Below are positions 1 through 11,443 of a stretch of 64,000 nt of DNA, in pieces. The stretch spans positions 118,894,279-118,958,278 of the forward strand of contig CM067360.1 of assembly GCA_034401795.1 (NCBI GenBank), read 5' to 3'. The position numbers and the translations under genes are program-made. The notes beneath the pieces are model-generated. The model did not search any database, was not told the DNA's origin, and was given only the letters and a program-made list of their open reading frames with translations. Each line of letters begins with the position of its first letter. Within the stretch, counting starts at the first letter, position 1. This stretch comes from Chaetoderma sp. LZ-2023a (Eukaryota; Mollusca; Caudofoveata; Chaetodermatida; Chaetodermatidae).

Positions 1-928
1 TTTATTAGAATATGCAATACTTATATACAATATTAACTTATAACGGATGTCGCATCCAACCTTCGGTACCACTTAGATGTTTTACTTATTAATTAATAAC
101 GGTATAACGTAACTAAGATATGTTTCTATGTGTTGTACCTATTAGTCATCAGAATAAATGCCACATGTAGTCGTTGCCCCGCATCCCTGTGGTGTGAGCT
201 GATGCACGGTGTAGCTGCTGCCTGGAGAATCGCTGCAGGATGTTGGCTGATACGTTTCACACTCAAGAACAGTGAAGAATAAAGCCGTTACTGGTGGCCA
301 ACATATTCTAACACATAGTACATACTGAATAGTTCACCGTAATACTGCTATGTCGTGTGTGCTATAAGGGTGGTGGATGCCTCCATATTATGAAGACTTG
401 TAGATACACAATGCAAGGTTATTGTCTCGGCACAAGACGATTCGCGCCCATTAGCACTAGCGGCGCGAAAAGCAATGCCCTTGTCTGGACTATGGTCAAA
501 ACGTGAATTCAGTGATGCTGGATGCGTCCATTGTTTGTTACCACCATTTCTGTCGTGGTGTGGCAAATCTGGCGAGACATTTAAAACACCACTTGTCTCT
601 ACATGCTAATTTCGGCGGTAATTACGCCGCATTGAAGGTACCTGAAGGTACCGCTATGATGGTTGTAGAATGAGAAAACGTCTTTTAATAAATATTTTTG
701 CCCCTGCTGATCTACCAGGAGCGTCCAAAACATAGTGTGGTGCAGAGCGCGGGTGTCCTGAGATGGCACCTGAGGGTAATAAGTTGCGTTGGTGTAGATT
801 GCAGAATGCGAGCTCTACGCAGTAGGCAGATAAGGAATTTGTTCTCAATTGGACCATCACCGCCTCCATTCTTACTATGTCTAAATAAGTTGGTGGTTTG
901 ATTGGTGGCTAGGGCTCATTCACGCCAT
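1..928. other. No gene recognised; unique-looking sequence
   Basis: No recognisable gene, array or dispersed repeat shared with the rest of the window. Open frames here are under 75 codons and do not look like any family I know. A small direct repeat, GAAGGTACC, occurs twice near 635-650. Confidence 0.5.
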
Positions 929-929
929 A

Positions 930-1145
930 TCTAGGCAGGTTTTCTTTATTTTATTGGTAACTTCCCCAGTTTTTACACCGGTACCCATGTATACACCTGG
1001 GTAGAGAGAGGCGACGAGGAGTGAATGAGATTGCCTGTGTGTCCACCAATTGCGTGGTTGCTATAGCTGATCGCGGACACTCGAGCGGGATTTGAACACC
1101 GCCCGGCAAGTCGACCACGCTAACACCGCGGCCAATCGTCTCCTC
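930..1145 (-). mobile_element. tRNA-derived SINE (probable)
   Basis: Read on the minus strand, the right part resembles a tRNA gene head. An A-box-like TAGCGTGGTCGA lies at 1111-1122. A good B-box-like TGTTCAAATCC lies at 1088-1098, followed by CGC. Downstream on the minus strand comes a body with TACCCAGGTGTATACATGGG, then an A-rich tail around 935-955 (AATAAAATAAAGAAAA). Internal pol III promoter boxes followed by an unrelated body and A-rich 3' end are the usual layout of a SINE. I see only one copy in the window, so family membership is inferred from structure. It could also be a tRNA pseudogene fused to unrelated DNA. Confidence 0.6.
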
Positions 1146-1719
1146 TTCTAACTGTGACCGACTTGCAGAGCTCCTTTTATACTCGCTGGAGAGGGTGCGT
1201 CAGCGGGCTCAGCCAATCAGTGCACGTGTTGCGTATGAGGCATGTCAGCTAGTGAAATAGTGCCTATCTCTCACCCAATCGTGCACGCGCTCCGGCGATA
1301 TCTGCGTTCTAGTTGGAGCGCCAAACAGTCAGTTTTAAATTTATCATATCCTCGCCAGATCTGAGCCGATTTAAATTCTGTTCAGTGTTTCAAATTCCCC
1401 ATTCAATTTCGGTACCAAATTCATGGAGAACGGCCCAATATTATGGAATCGCCATAATTTTACTAACTATATACATAAGCCGCCAGTCTCCATACGCTAA
1501 CGCTCTAGAGCAGACGCCCTCTCATTGCCACGCAAGCACATAGGGCGATCTCACGGACTCTATCATTGTATTCAATGTACATGGCTACATGTACACAACT
1601 ATATGCTACACAAGGGGGCGAGCGTGGAGCATCCCAGCCCAGGCCGTTCCGTACCCAGACATGCTGGGCCGGTCCATACCCGACAGAGCGGTCTGCGCTA
1701 CACCGCAGTGGTAAAACAT
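1146..1719. other. No gene recognised; two CCAATC-TGCACG boxes
   Basis: No coding region recognised. Two similar 14-15 bp blocks, CCAATCAGTGCACG near 1213 and CCAATCGTGCACG near 1277, lie about 65 bp apart. They could be promoter-like CCAAT boxes or part of an unrecognised repeat. Confidence 0.3.
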
Positions 1720-2135
1720 ACTTCCTTCATTGAGTATTGCAACAGAGCTGGATTGATGAATGATATAATTTAGAGAAACACATAAATCACACAAAAACAT
1801 CAATACTCATTATAGCTGCAAGTGACAAATGCTGAATTTTAGGTAAGAGCGTAATGTAATGCTACGTGTATGCTAGACTTACTTTCGAATCTGTCTGGCG
1901 GCTATTAGATTAGTGCCCGGTGTGTAGTAACAACACATTTCCTGCACCGAGCATTGCAACATAGCTGGAATGATGCATGTTCTACGTTGGAGAAAGAAAT
2001 AAAGCACACGTACGCACGTACGCACGTGCGCACGCATGCACGCACACACCAATACTCATAATTCTCCTTAGTATCCTGCATAATTTACTGTGCCGTGTAT
2101 GCGCGAATTCTTTTCGAAGAATCTGTCTGGCAGAT
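1720..2135 (+). repeat. Tandem pair of a ~200-bp dispersed repeat (F7)
   Basis: Two successive units share GAGTATTGCAACAGAGCTGG-like starts, a TAGAGAAA block, then CAATACTCAT and a shared GAATCTGTCTGGC end. The first unit (1720-1935) has only CACACAAAAACA at its centre. The second (1940-2135) has a ~45-bp CGCA/CGTA-rich stretch at the same point (2004-2048). A third copy at 22,200-22,560 has a ~200-bp CGCA array at that same point. Confidence 0.7.
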
Positions 2136-2204
2136 ACATTCTCACATTTCCTTGCTCTCCTCAGAATCAATATCGCTGGGCAATACGTTTTCGCTTCAAA
2201 CTTA

Positions 2205-3900
2205 TTAATAATCGTTATCTCAAGAAAGTAACTTGACTTACCGGGCGTGAATTAATTTGATAACGTATACGCAATATAGGTTTATTATATGTCTCTCAAC
2301 ACCAAATCTTAACTATCATATTGCCACATTAATGGCTCTTCGGGGATGGCATCGGGTGATATAATGTATTATCTCTGTATATTTAAGAAGGACATGCGTA
2401 ATGTGTAGAAATGGATATATATTCTGATTTTGGACTATGGCCATCAAGAGCAGTCACATGGTGTCCAAATCTGCTCCAGCTGGATATCTGGTTATTGTTA
2501 AGATTTATATTCATGACAAATAGCGTCCCATTCTTCCTGCAAATCGGCATTCACATATTGCTATGGTGACCATTGAGGCCTTAACAACGTAAGTAGAATG
2601 GATGAATCCAGGCTTACCTAGGCCACGCCCATCTCTAGCTAAGCTCCACCCACGCTGTGCCCGTGTTTGGATCGATCGAAACCTGCACTTCCTGAATCTC
2701 AATTTCCAGAAAACTATACAAGTAAGCTGTTGCATATGTTTAAATTAATCTGGGTGGGTGCTGTTTCGCCCAGTCAGTCACATTAGTTTCAGTATATTAA
2801 TATGATATACTAATTACAAAAAGTCATACAATTCACACAAATCGATGGACTATTAAGCGTTTATGACGGACTTCTTAAGACTGCATTCATGACGTGAAGG
2901 GTCATGATCTCAGCTTGTATGTGGCGTAGTTGATTATGAAGTCATATGGATGATCGATACACTGGTTTCATCCATTTAGCTGTGTGCGATGCAGCGTTAT
3001 GCAACTAATATTGCTTGTTGTTTCATGGTATAACATGTTTCGATTTCAATCAATACAGTCAATCAAATATGACCTCATTGCCTTCCAAATGTATGTATCG
3101 AATACCCAGACTACCAACTAATTATCTCTGGCTAACCGTTTCAACTGCCTCTCCATCTAACGGAGCAAACATTCCTTTGTTCGCGAGATCTTATCCTCGA
3201 TATATTCGCGTGCTGGTGGCGGAGATTTATTAGCCTGGAACAAAGTAACTCAATTATGTATGTGGTTGGCAAGCTTCTAGGCAATGTCAAGCAAGAGGTT
3301 GTACTTGTCCTACGCGTCGTGATCTTGAGTCGTAGATGTAGTTTATGTCCATTTCTAGATGGAAGGCTTACATCTCCAGATGAGGGATTAACTGACTGAC
3401 TGATGCCAGCACGACGCCATACTTTCAGTGGACAATAACTCAGGACCTTTGAATAGTTTGAGAACAATTTGGCTGCACTCCGTTAGTGGCTTATTCAAAT
3501 TGTTCTCAAAATATTCTGCATAACTAGAATAAAATGACATGAAAAAGTAGTCTGCAGAAATTCAGCAGGCAAACAGTTACGATAATGCATTTAAGAATAG
3601 ACTACCTAAGTATTCACTTCAACTCGACCGGGCACGCGATTAGAATAACAATACTACTGCATAACACATTTAAGGATAGGCTATCTAACTGGTCGCGTCA
3701 CTTAGACCAGCCACGTGATTAGAATAGCAATAACACTACATGTGTCAATAATGCCATCATATGTGTAATGCAATCGGTTCCCATCTTCTGCGAAATCTCC
3801 ACCATTTCTTCAGGGATGGGCACATTGTAGTGCGCTACTAATGCGGATTGGTCAAATCAATAGAAACGTGTACGTCATAACAATCATGTTATCACTTTTT
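2205..3900 (+). mobile_element. Composite repeat U, copy U1 (no terminal array)
   Basis: Left body 2205-2540 matches 5403-5740 and, in part, 22,970-23,110. It is followed by a hairpin/CRE MITE (2598-2975), a middle body (3000-3240) with TATGTATCGAATACCCAG and CTTATCCTCG blocks, and a second hairpin (about 3445-3515). The unit ends in sequence homologous to 7100-7420 (GGTCAAATCAATAGAAAC near 3850). Unlike U3, U4 and U6 it is not followed by a GAAT array. It also lacks the second MITE found at 6428-6840, so it serves as the empty-site reference. Confidence 0.75.
2598..2975 (+). mobile_element. Hairpin/CRE MITE, subfamily B
   Basis: Bounded by ATGGATGAATCCAG (2598-2611) and CTGGTTTCATCCAT (2962-2975), inverted repeats matching at 13 of 14 positions. 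Inside are CATCTCTAGCTAAGCTCCAC, GATCGATCG, TTTCCAGAAAACTATAC, a degraded central palindrome and a CATGACGTGAAG-type block. About 378 bp. Confidence 0.7.
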
Positions 3901-4079
3901 CATTGCATAAACGCGCAATGCTTAATTCTATTTAGCTGTCATGATCTGTATTAGACGTCCCCATTTGATCATCCAATGTTAAAGCCCTGTGTATCTAGAC
4001 AATATCAGTGTATACTGCATGCTGTACCCAGCTACGCGGTAGTGTATTCGCATGGGTGTTACTCTCGATACGCGCAACA

Positions 4080-4700
4080 TGTTCCAGTTAAATTATATAG
4101 CCGGTTACGCGTTTATAATGGACTTACATATGTTAGTCATGACATAGTGTATAGGGACAACAGCCTGCATGTGATGTAATTGATTATGCCGTCATATACG
4201 TGCCTGGCTGACTGTATTGCTCTATTAAGTGGTTAGTGGCAAGAACAAATGCACTCTTTGGCATATTGAATTGTGTTAAAAAAAATAGATGGGCTTTTTC
4301 TCGATGAGGTTTACTACTGTATGCAGAAAAGATTGCGTGCCCCTTTATGTCATAAGATGTAAGATGTTTGACATCTCGGAAATGCTGTCAATCAAATACT
4401 ATCCCATGCATCTAAATGGCAAAGTTGGGATTAGCCTGGGTTTACATACAGCTAACGTCAGAATTCGTGTCAGAATAACATTATCAGTCCACAAACTATA
4501 GCGCGTGCTTATATATTTCAAAACAAGTTATGAACTATATTTGCTACCGACTAACTCTCTGCGATTCACCTTTTCAACGGCTTGTCCAACTAGTGTCTAA
4601 GGTATCCTTAAGACTGGCTTTCTCTGTGCATTGGCATGGTAAATGGCGGACGTTTATTAGCGAGTAGATCAAACACATTCAATATGACACACATTTCTAA
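4080..4700 (+). mobile_element. Diverged partial copy of composite repeat U (U2)
   Basis: 4100-4205 resembles the distal half of the hairpin/CRE MITE (ACGCGTTTATAATGGACT, then CATGTGATGTAATTGATTATG). 4385-4700 follows the middle-body order seen in U1 and U3: GTCAATCAAATA, ACGTCAGAATTCG, CTACCGACTAACTCTCTG, TTTCAACGGCTTGTCCAACT. Strongly diverged, no array. Confidence 0.5.
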
Positions 4701-5402
4701 GTTTCATGAGCAATGCTTGTTGGCCAACATGCCATATATTAGCACATTCGGCGAGATCAGTGACTCTTAATTCTAGAAGCTAACGTTACTATCATAGATC
4801 CTCTACTATGCTAGTATTTAGACCGCCACATCTGGTCCTCTGCGTACTGATGTGATGTCCAGAAATATAGTAACATACTCGCATACCACTAATCGTTTCC
4901 ATTTGTGTAAAGGTAATGGCTCAACAACGGTAATGCGACAATTCCTGTGTATATCCAACACATTCACAGATATTGGCCACTTCTCAAACACTCTTTAGTT
5001 TAAAACTAGTTAATGGTTCTTAGGGTAATAAGCACATGATATCAAATTTGCTTAGAGACGGATATCTGGACGCGGTATGAAGGAACTCGAGGGGGAATCG
5101 CAAAAAGAGTTCCAGAATAAACACGTAACAGCTGAAGTATCATTTGAAATAATGGTGTAAAAGCAGTACTACTATCAACATATGTATTTCTTTTCACCAA
5201 GAATTCAATACCATCAGACACAAAAACAAGGTAACATAGATGGAAGATAACCTCCTATAACAGGGTATAAAATAGGCAATCAACATATCGATACTGCCAC
5301 CAGCAACCCACAGGTAGTGGTTGAGGCATTTTATTACATATGTATCAACTGTCCAATTTTCAATTGCTCTCTTCGGACAACAAGTTTACTTTTCAAATGC
5401 AT
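4701..5402. other. No gene recognised
   Basis: No gene, array or repeat shared with the rest of the window was recognised. Confidence 0.4.
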
Positions 5403-5742
5403 TAATCATCGTTATTTCAAGAAGGTAACTTGAACTAACAGCCGTGAATTAACTTGATACTGTTTACTCAATAACGGTTTAATATATATCTAACACAGTA
5501 TATTCTGTCAGCTTATTGCCACATTAATGGATGTTAGAGGATGTCATTGAGTGGTATACTATATTATCTTCGCATAGTTAAGAAGGACATAATATTGCAT
5601 AAATGGATAGATATTCCGATTCTGGAATATGACCATTAAGAACGGGCACATGGTGACCAGATATAGTGCAGTTGGATATGTGTTTATTGTTTAGATCTAG
5701 ATTCATGGATAATGGTAACGCTTGTTACGACGACCTCTGATA

Positions 5743-6113
5743 CATATCATCCAGTTTTACCTATGCGCCTCCAATCTCTAGCTATGCCACCGCACCCCCG
5801 CACCCCCCCCCCCCCCCCGCACCCCACCCCCCACCCACCTCCCCGAATTTGCTCGTGTTGGATTCTATCAACCCCTGAACTCAATTTCCATAAGACCATA
5901 GGCTACAGGTAACACCGTCCAGTCAGTCAACTTGGTTTTAAAACTATTCAACGCATTGTTTATTAAATAGAAATGGCATACAATTCGAATAACTCGACAC
6001 ATTGTTACGCCTTTATGGTGACCTTCATGACATGATCGGTTATGACGTCAGCCAACAGGTGGCGTAGTTACTTATGAAATCATACGGTTGATTGATACAA
6101 TGGATTCAGCCAT
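5743..6113 (+). mobile_element. Hairpin/CRE MITE, subfamily B, with poly-C insertion
   Basis: Begins with ATCCAGTTTTACCTATGC and ends with ATGGATTCAGCCAT. The CTAGCTATGCC block is followed by a ~45-bp C-rich tract (5797-5843) not present in sister copies. It keeps a GATTCTATCAACCCCTGAA-type block and a TATGACGTCAGCC site near 6040. The central palindrome is largely lost. Confidence 0.55.
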
Positions 6114-6427
6114 TTAGTCGTGTGCCATGTAGCATTATGCGACTAACATTGCCTGCTGTTTTATAGTATAACATGTTTCACATTTAATCAATACGGTCAA
6201 TCAAATATGACATTATTCCATTCAGTGTCAAATCGGAGGGTAACCTGCTTTGTGCAATCTAATAACGTCAGATTCGCTTCCCAAGTGAAATTATGAGCCG
6301 ACATTACGGTACTTACGTACTTATGCTGTTTAGCTTTGTAAATGTCCTAACTTATGTATCGAATACCTAGGCTACCAAGTAATTATCAGTGGCACACACT
6401 TTCAACAGCTTCTCCATCTAACTTAGC

Positions 6428-6840
6428 AATGGACCTTTCCATTTTAGCTATGCCCGGCCCATCTCTAGCTAAGCTCCATCCACACCTCGCTCGTGCTCTG
6501 ATTAATCGATCTCTGAACCCCCTGATTATCGATGTCAAGAAAACTATACAGGTACGCTGTTGAATAGTTTGAAACTAATTTGACTGGGTGCTGTTGTTGC
6601 CTAAGGCAGCAACAGCACTCAGTCAAATTAGTTTCAAAATATTCAACACCATGTTTCTTAAATAGCAAAGAATTACAAAGACATACAATTGATACAACGT
6701 GTCGGAGTATTTGAGATTTGGTGACCGTCTATATGGAACCCTTTGTGACGTAATGATTGTGACGTCATCGTGCATGCGCTGAGATGATTATGACGTCATA
6801 CGAGGTCAGATGATGCGTGGCTACTTTGGAAAGGTGAATT
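6428..6840 (+). mobile_element. Hairpin/CRE MITE, subfamily A, intact
   Basis: 413 bp. The left end AATGGACCTTTCCA and right end TGGAAAGGTGAATT are inverted repeats (12 of 14). The central palindrome spans about 6552-6650. Its two arms carry GAAACTAATTTGACTG and the complement around CTAAGGCAGC. TGACGTCA sites lie near 6759 and 6790. The flanks (TCCATCTAACTTAGC and ATTCCTGCG) match uninterrupted sequence at 3155-3180 (U1) and 23,880-23,905 (U7), so the insert can be delimited by comparison. Confidence 0.85.
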
Positions 6841-7486
6841 ATTCCTGCGTTTGCCAGATCTTATCCTCGGTGTATTCAGGCGTTGGTGATGGGGACTTTT
6901 TAGCATGGATATGCAAGGTTCGAAAGCAATGCCAAGCAAGAGGGTGTCGTAATCTTGGATCATAGATGTAGTTTATGTCCATCTCCAACTGGGAAATAAC
7001 TCTGGACCTGCTGCATATTCAGAGAACAATTTGACTGATATTTGTCGGTGTCTTAGCCACCAACAATTTGAAGTCAATTTGTTTTTCAAAATATGCTGCA
7101 TGTCCAGATTTAAACGACGTGAAAAATGTGGTCTGCAGAGATGATTCAGAAGGCAAACAGTTAAGATAACACATTCAAGGGATAGGCTACCTAACTTTCC
7201 GCCTCAATCAGACCAGGAATGTGGTTAGAATAGCTGCCAGATACATCAATTATGCCATCACGATGTGCACAATGCAATTGCTTACCATCATCTGCACACA
7301 TTCAAATTAATCGACATATATTACATCGATACTTGTTTGTAGCAGTTCGTTTCATTTGGGTTTGAGAATTACAGTGAGCAACCACTGATGAATGATCAAA
7401 TCATTAGAAACTTTAAATTATACCAGTGATCGAGTGAATGCATAGTTTAATGAGTGAATGCATAAATGAATGCATGCCTGACTGAC

Positions 7487-7882
7487 GGACTGAATGAATG
7501 AATGAATGAATGAATGAATGAACGAACGAATGAATGAATGACTGAATGAATGAATGAATGAATGAATTAATTAATTAATGAATGAATGAATGAATGAAAG
7601 AACGAACGAAGGAACGAATGAAAGAATGAACGGTCAGAACGAAGGAACGAACGAACGAACGAACGAATGAATGAACGAACGAACACGAGAATGAATGCGA
7701 GAACGAACGAATGAACGAATGAATGAATGAATTAATGAATGAACGAACGAATGAATGAACGAACGAACGAACGAACGAACGAACGAACGAACGAACGAAC
7801 GATCGAACGAATGAACGAACGAACGAACGAACGGCCGAACGAATGAAAGAACGAACGGATGGACGAACGACCAAACGAATGA

Positions 7883-7913
<31 letters not shown>

Positions 7914-8725
7914 CACGAACGAACGAATAGGTCGAACGAACAAACGAACGAACGAACGAACGAACGAATGAATGAAAGAATGAATGAAAGAATGAATGAA
8001 TGAATGAATGAATGAATGGACGAATGAACCCTTGAGCAAAAGAACGTACAAATGTACAAATGAACGAACGAACGAACGAACGAACTAACGAACGGACGGA
8101 CGAACGAACGAACGAACGATTGAACGAACGAACGGATGGACGAACGACCAAACGAATGAACGAACGAACGAACGAACGAACGAGCGCACGAACGAACGAA
8201 TAGGTCGAACGAACAAACGAACGAACGAACGAACGAACGAATGAATGAAAGAATGAATGAAAGAATGAATGAATGAATGAATGAATGAATGAATGGACGA
8301 ATGAACCCTTGAGCAAAAGAACGTACAAATGTACAAATGAACGAACGAACGAACGAACGAACTAACGAACGGACGGACGAACGAACGAACGATTGAACGA
8401 ACGAACGAACGAACGAACGAAGGAACGGACGAACGAATGAAAGAACGAACGGATGGACGAACGACCAAACGAATGAACGAACGAACGAACGAACGAACGA
8501 ACGAACGAACGAACGAACGCACGAACGAACGAACGAACGAATAGGTCGAACGAACACACGAACGAGCGAACGCGTGGACGAAAGGGCGAATTAATGAATG
8601 AATGAATGAACAAACGAAAGAATGCATGAATGAATGAATGAGTGAATGAATGAATGAATGAATGAATGAATGAATGAATGAATGAATGAATGAATGAATG
8701 AATGAATGAATGAATGAATGAATGA
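7487..8725. repeat. GAAT/GAAC tetranucleotide array with higher-order units
   Basis: About 1.24 kb of 4-bp units, mainly GAAT and GAAC, with rare CACG, GGAC and GGTC variants. Landmarks recur about every 275 bp: GACCAAACGAATGAACG near 7870, 8146 and 8463, AATAGGTCGAACG near 7926, 8199 and 8538, and GAGCAAAAGAACGTAC at 8034 and 8311. The array therefore contains higher-order units made by segmental copying. Long open frames of F-V-R-S or F-I-H-S repeats exist in every minus-strand frame, because a 4-bp unit gives the same 4-residue cycle in all frames. Confidence 0.95.
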
Positions 8726-10040
8726 ACATGTTTCACATTTAATCAATACGGTCAATCAAATATGACATTATTCCATTCAGTGTCAAATCGGAGGGTAACC
8801 TGCATTGTGCAATCTAATAACGTCAGACTCGCTTCCCAAGTGAAATTGTGAGCCGACATTACGGTACTTACGGTACTTATGCTGTTTAGCTTTGTAAATG
8901 TCCTAACATATGTATCGAATACCCAGGCTACCAAGTAATTATCAGTGGCACACACTTTCAACTGCTTCTCCATCTAACTTAGCAATGGACCTTTCTATTT
9001 TAGCTATGCCCGGCCCATCTCTAGCTAAGCTCCATCCACACCTCGCTCGTGCTCTGATTAATCGATCTCTGAACCCCCTGATTATCGATGTCAAGAAAAC
9101 TATACAGGTACGCTGTTGAATATTTTGAAACTAATTTGACTGGGTGCTGTTGTTGCCTAAGGCAGCAACAGCACTCAGTCAAATTAGTTTCAAAATATTC
9201 AACACCATGTTTCTTAAATAGCAAAGAATTACAAAGACATACAATTGATACAACGTGTCGGAGTATTTGAGATTTGGTGACCGTCTATATGGAACCCTTT
9301 GTGACGTAACGATTGTGACGTCATCACGCATGCGCTGAGATGATTATGACGTCATACGAGGTCAGATGATGCGTGGCTACTTTGGAAAGGTGAATTATTC
9401 CTGCGTTTGCCAGATCTTATCCTCGGTATATTCACGCGTTGGTGATGGGGACTTATTAGCATGGATATGCAAGGTTCGAAAGCAATGCCAAGCAAGAGGG
9501 TGTCGTAAACTTGGATCATAGATGTAGTTTATGTCCATCTCCAACTGGGAAATAACTCTGGACCTGCTGCATATTCAGAGAACAATTTGACTGATATTTG
9601 TCGGTGTCTTAGCCACCAACAATTTGAAGTCAATTTGTTTTTCAAAATATGCTGCATGTCCAGATTTAAACGACCTGGAAAATGTGGTCTGCAGAGATGA
9701 TTCAGAAGGCAAACAATTAAGATAACACATTCAAGGGATAGGCTACCTAACTTTCCGCCTCAATTAGACCACGAATGTGGTTAGAATAGCTGGCAGATAC
9801 ATCAATTATGCCATCACGATTTGCACAATGCAATTGCTTACCATCATCTGCACACATTCAAATTAATCGACATATATTACATCGATACTTGTTTGTAGCA
9901 GTTCGTTTCATTTGGGTTTGAGAATTACAGTGAGCAACCACTGATGAATGATCAAATCATTAGAAACTTTAAATTATACCAGTGATCGAGTGAATGCATA
10001 GTTTAATGAGTGAATGCATAAATGAATGCATGCCTGACTG
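8726..10040 (+). mobile_element. Composite repeat U, copy U4 (tandem duplicate of U3)
   Basis: Starts abruptly at ACATGTTTCACATTT directly after the preceding GAAT array. It is nearly identical to 6171-7486 with hardly any indels. It lacks the left body and subfamily B MITE of U3, so the duplicated segment was [6171 to array end]. Contains the subfamily A MITE at 8983-9396. Confidence 0.9.
8983..9396 (+). mobile_element. Hairpin/CRE MITE, subfamily A (duplicate of 6428-6840)
   Basis: Same ends, central palindrome and TGACGTCA sites as 6428-6840, offset by 2555. Copied as part of the tandem duplication, not an independent insertion. Confidence 0.85.
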
Positions 10041-11333
10041 ACGGACTGAATGAATGAATGAATGAATGAACGAACGAATGAATGAATGACTGAATGAATG
10101 AATGAATGAATGAATGAATTAATTAATGAATGAATGAATGAATGAATGAATGAATGAATGAATGAATGAATGAATGAATGAATGAATGAAAGAACGAACG
10201 AAGGAACGAATGAAAGAATGAACGGTCAGAACGAAGGAACGAACGAACGAACGAACGAACGAACGAACGAATGAACGAACGAACACGAGAATGAATGCGA
10301 GAACGAAAGAATGAACGAATGAATGAATGAATTAATGAATGAACGAACGAACGAATGAACGAACGAACGAACGAACGAACGAACGAACGAACGAACGAAC
10401 GAACGAACGAACGAACGAACGAACGAACGAACGAACGAACGAACGAACGAACGAACGAACGAACGGACGAACGAATGAAAGAACGAACGGATGGACGAAC
10501 GACCAAACGAATGAACGAACGAACGAACGAACGAACGAATAGGTCGAACGAACAAACGAACGAACGAACGAACGAATGAATGAATGAATGAATGAATGAA
10601 TGAATGAAAGAATGAATGAATGAATGAATGAATGAATGAATGAATGAATGAATGAATGAATGAATGGACGAATGAACCCTTGAGCAAAAGAACGTACAAA
10701 TGTACAAATGAACGAACGAACGAACGAACGAACGAACGAACGAACGGACGAACGAACGAACGAACGATTGAACGAACGAACGAACGAACGAACGAACGAA
10801 GGAACGGACGAACGAATGAAAGAACGAACGGATGGACGAACGACCAAACGAATGAACGAACGAACGAACGAACGAACGAACGAACGCACGAACGAACGAA
10901 CGAACGAATAGGTCGAACGAACACACGAACGAACGAGCAAATGAATGAATGGATGAATGAATGAATGAATGAATGAATGAATGAATGAATGGATGAATGA
11001 ATGCACGAATGGACGAATGAACCCTTGAGCGAAAGAACGAACAAATGTACAAATGAACTAATGTATGAACAACAGAACGAACTAATGAATGAACGAAGAT
11101 ATGGACACACGAATGACCAAAGGAACGAAGGAACGCATGACCGAACTAACAAATGAATGAGCGACCGATTGAACGAATGAACGAACGAATGAACGAACGA
11201 ACGAACGAACGAACGAACGAACGAACACACGAACGAACGAACGAACGAACGAACGAACGAACGAATTAACGAACGAACGCATGGATGAACGAGTGAATGT
11301 ATGAATGGATGAATGGATGAACGATCTTATGAG
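10041..11333. repeat. GAAT/GAAC array, second copy
   Basis: About 1.29 kb and a homologue of the array at 7487-8725. The order of variants is the same but run lengths differ: a pure GAAC run at 10,355-10,465 and long GAAT runs at 10,125-10,190 and 10,575-10,665. Landmarks GACCAAACGAATG occur near 10,500 and 10,841, and GAGCAAAAG or GAGCGAAAG at 10,682 and 11,027. Beyond 11,060 the pattern degrades. Confidence 0.95.
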
Positions 11334-11443
11334 ACGATATAAGGCGACCTTCAAACTAATATTGCTGATTATGGGGCTAGACCTTTCCAGTTGTAGGTAT
11401 GGCCGGCCCACCTCTAGCTAAGCTCCACCCATACTTCGCAATT
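11334..11443 (+). mobile_element. 5' fragment of hairpin/CRE MITE, truncated at an inversion breakpoint
   Basis: This ~108-bp piece is the close reverse complement of 15,062-15,165, sharing CTTCAAACTAATATTGCTG, GGGGCTAGACCTTTCCAG and GGCCGGCCCACCTC. It stops after CACCCATACTTCGC at 11,440, where the inverted copy U5 begins. Confidence 0.75.

Larger units (their letters stand above)
5403..7486 (+). mobile_element. Composite repeat U, copy U3
   Basis: Left body 5403-5740 parallels 2205-2540. It is followed by a subfamily B MITE (about 5743-6113), the middle body (6130-6427) interrupted by a second MITE (6428-6840), and the rest of the middle body with the second hairpin (about 7015-7100). From 6171 rightwards the unit is almost identical to the copy starting at 8726 (constant offset 2555-2556), so the two arose by recent tandem duplication. 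It runs into a GAAT/GAAC array. Confidence 0.8.

Noticed and set aside
10339-10964. Plus-strand N-E-R-T repeat open frames
   Set aside because: Same artefact on the other strand of the GAAC array.
7575-11411. Long minus-strand open frames of up to 334 codons made of S-F-V-R and S-F-I-H repeats
   Set aside because: A 4-bp repeat reads the same four-residue cycle in all three frames, so long overlapping open frames are expected without selection. Ends follow array edges, not start and stop signals.
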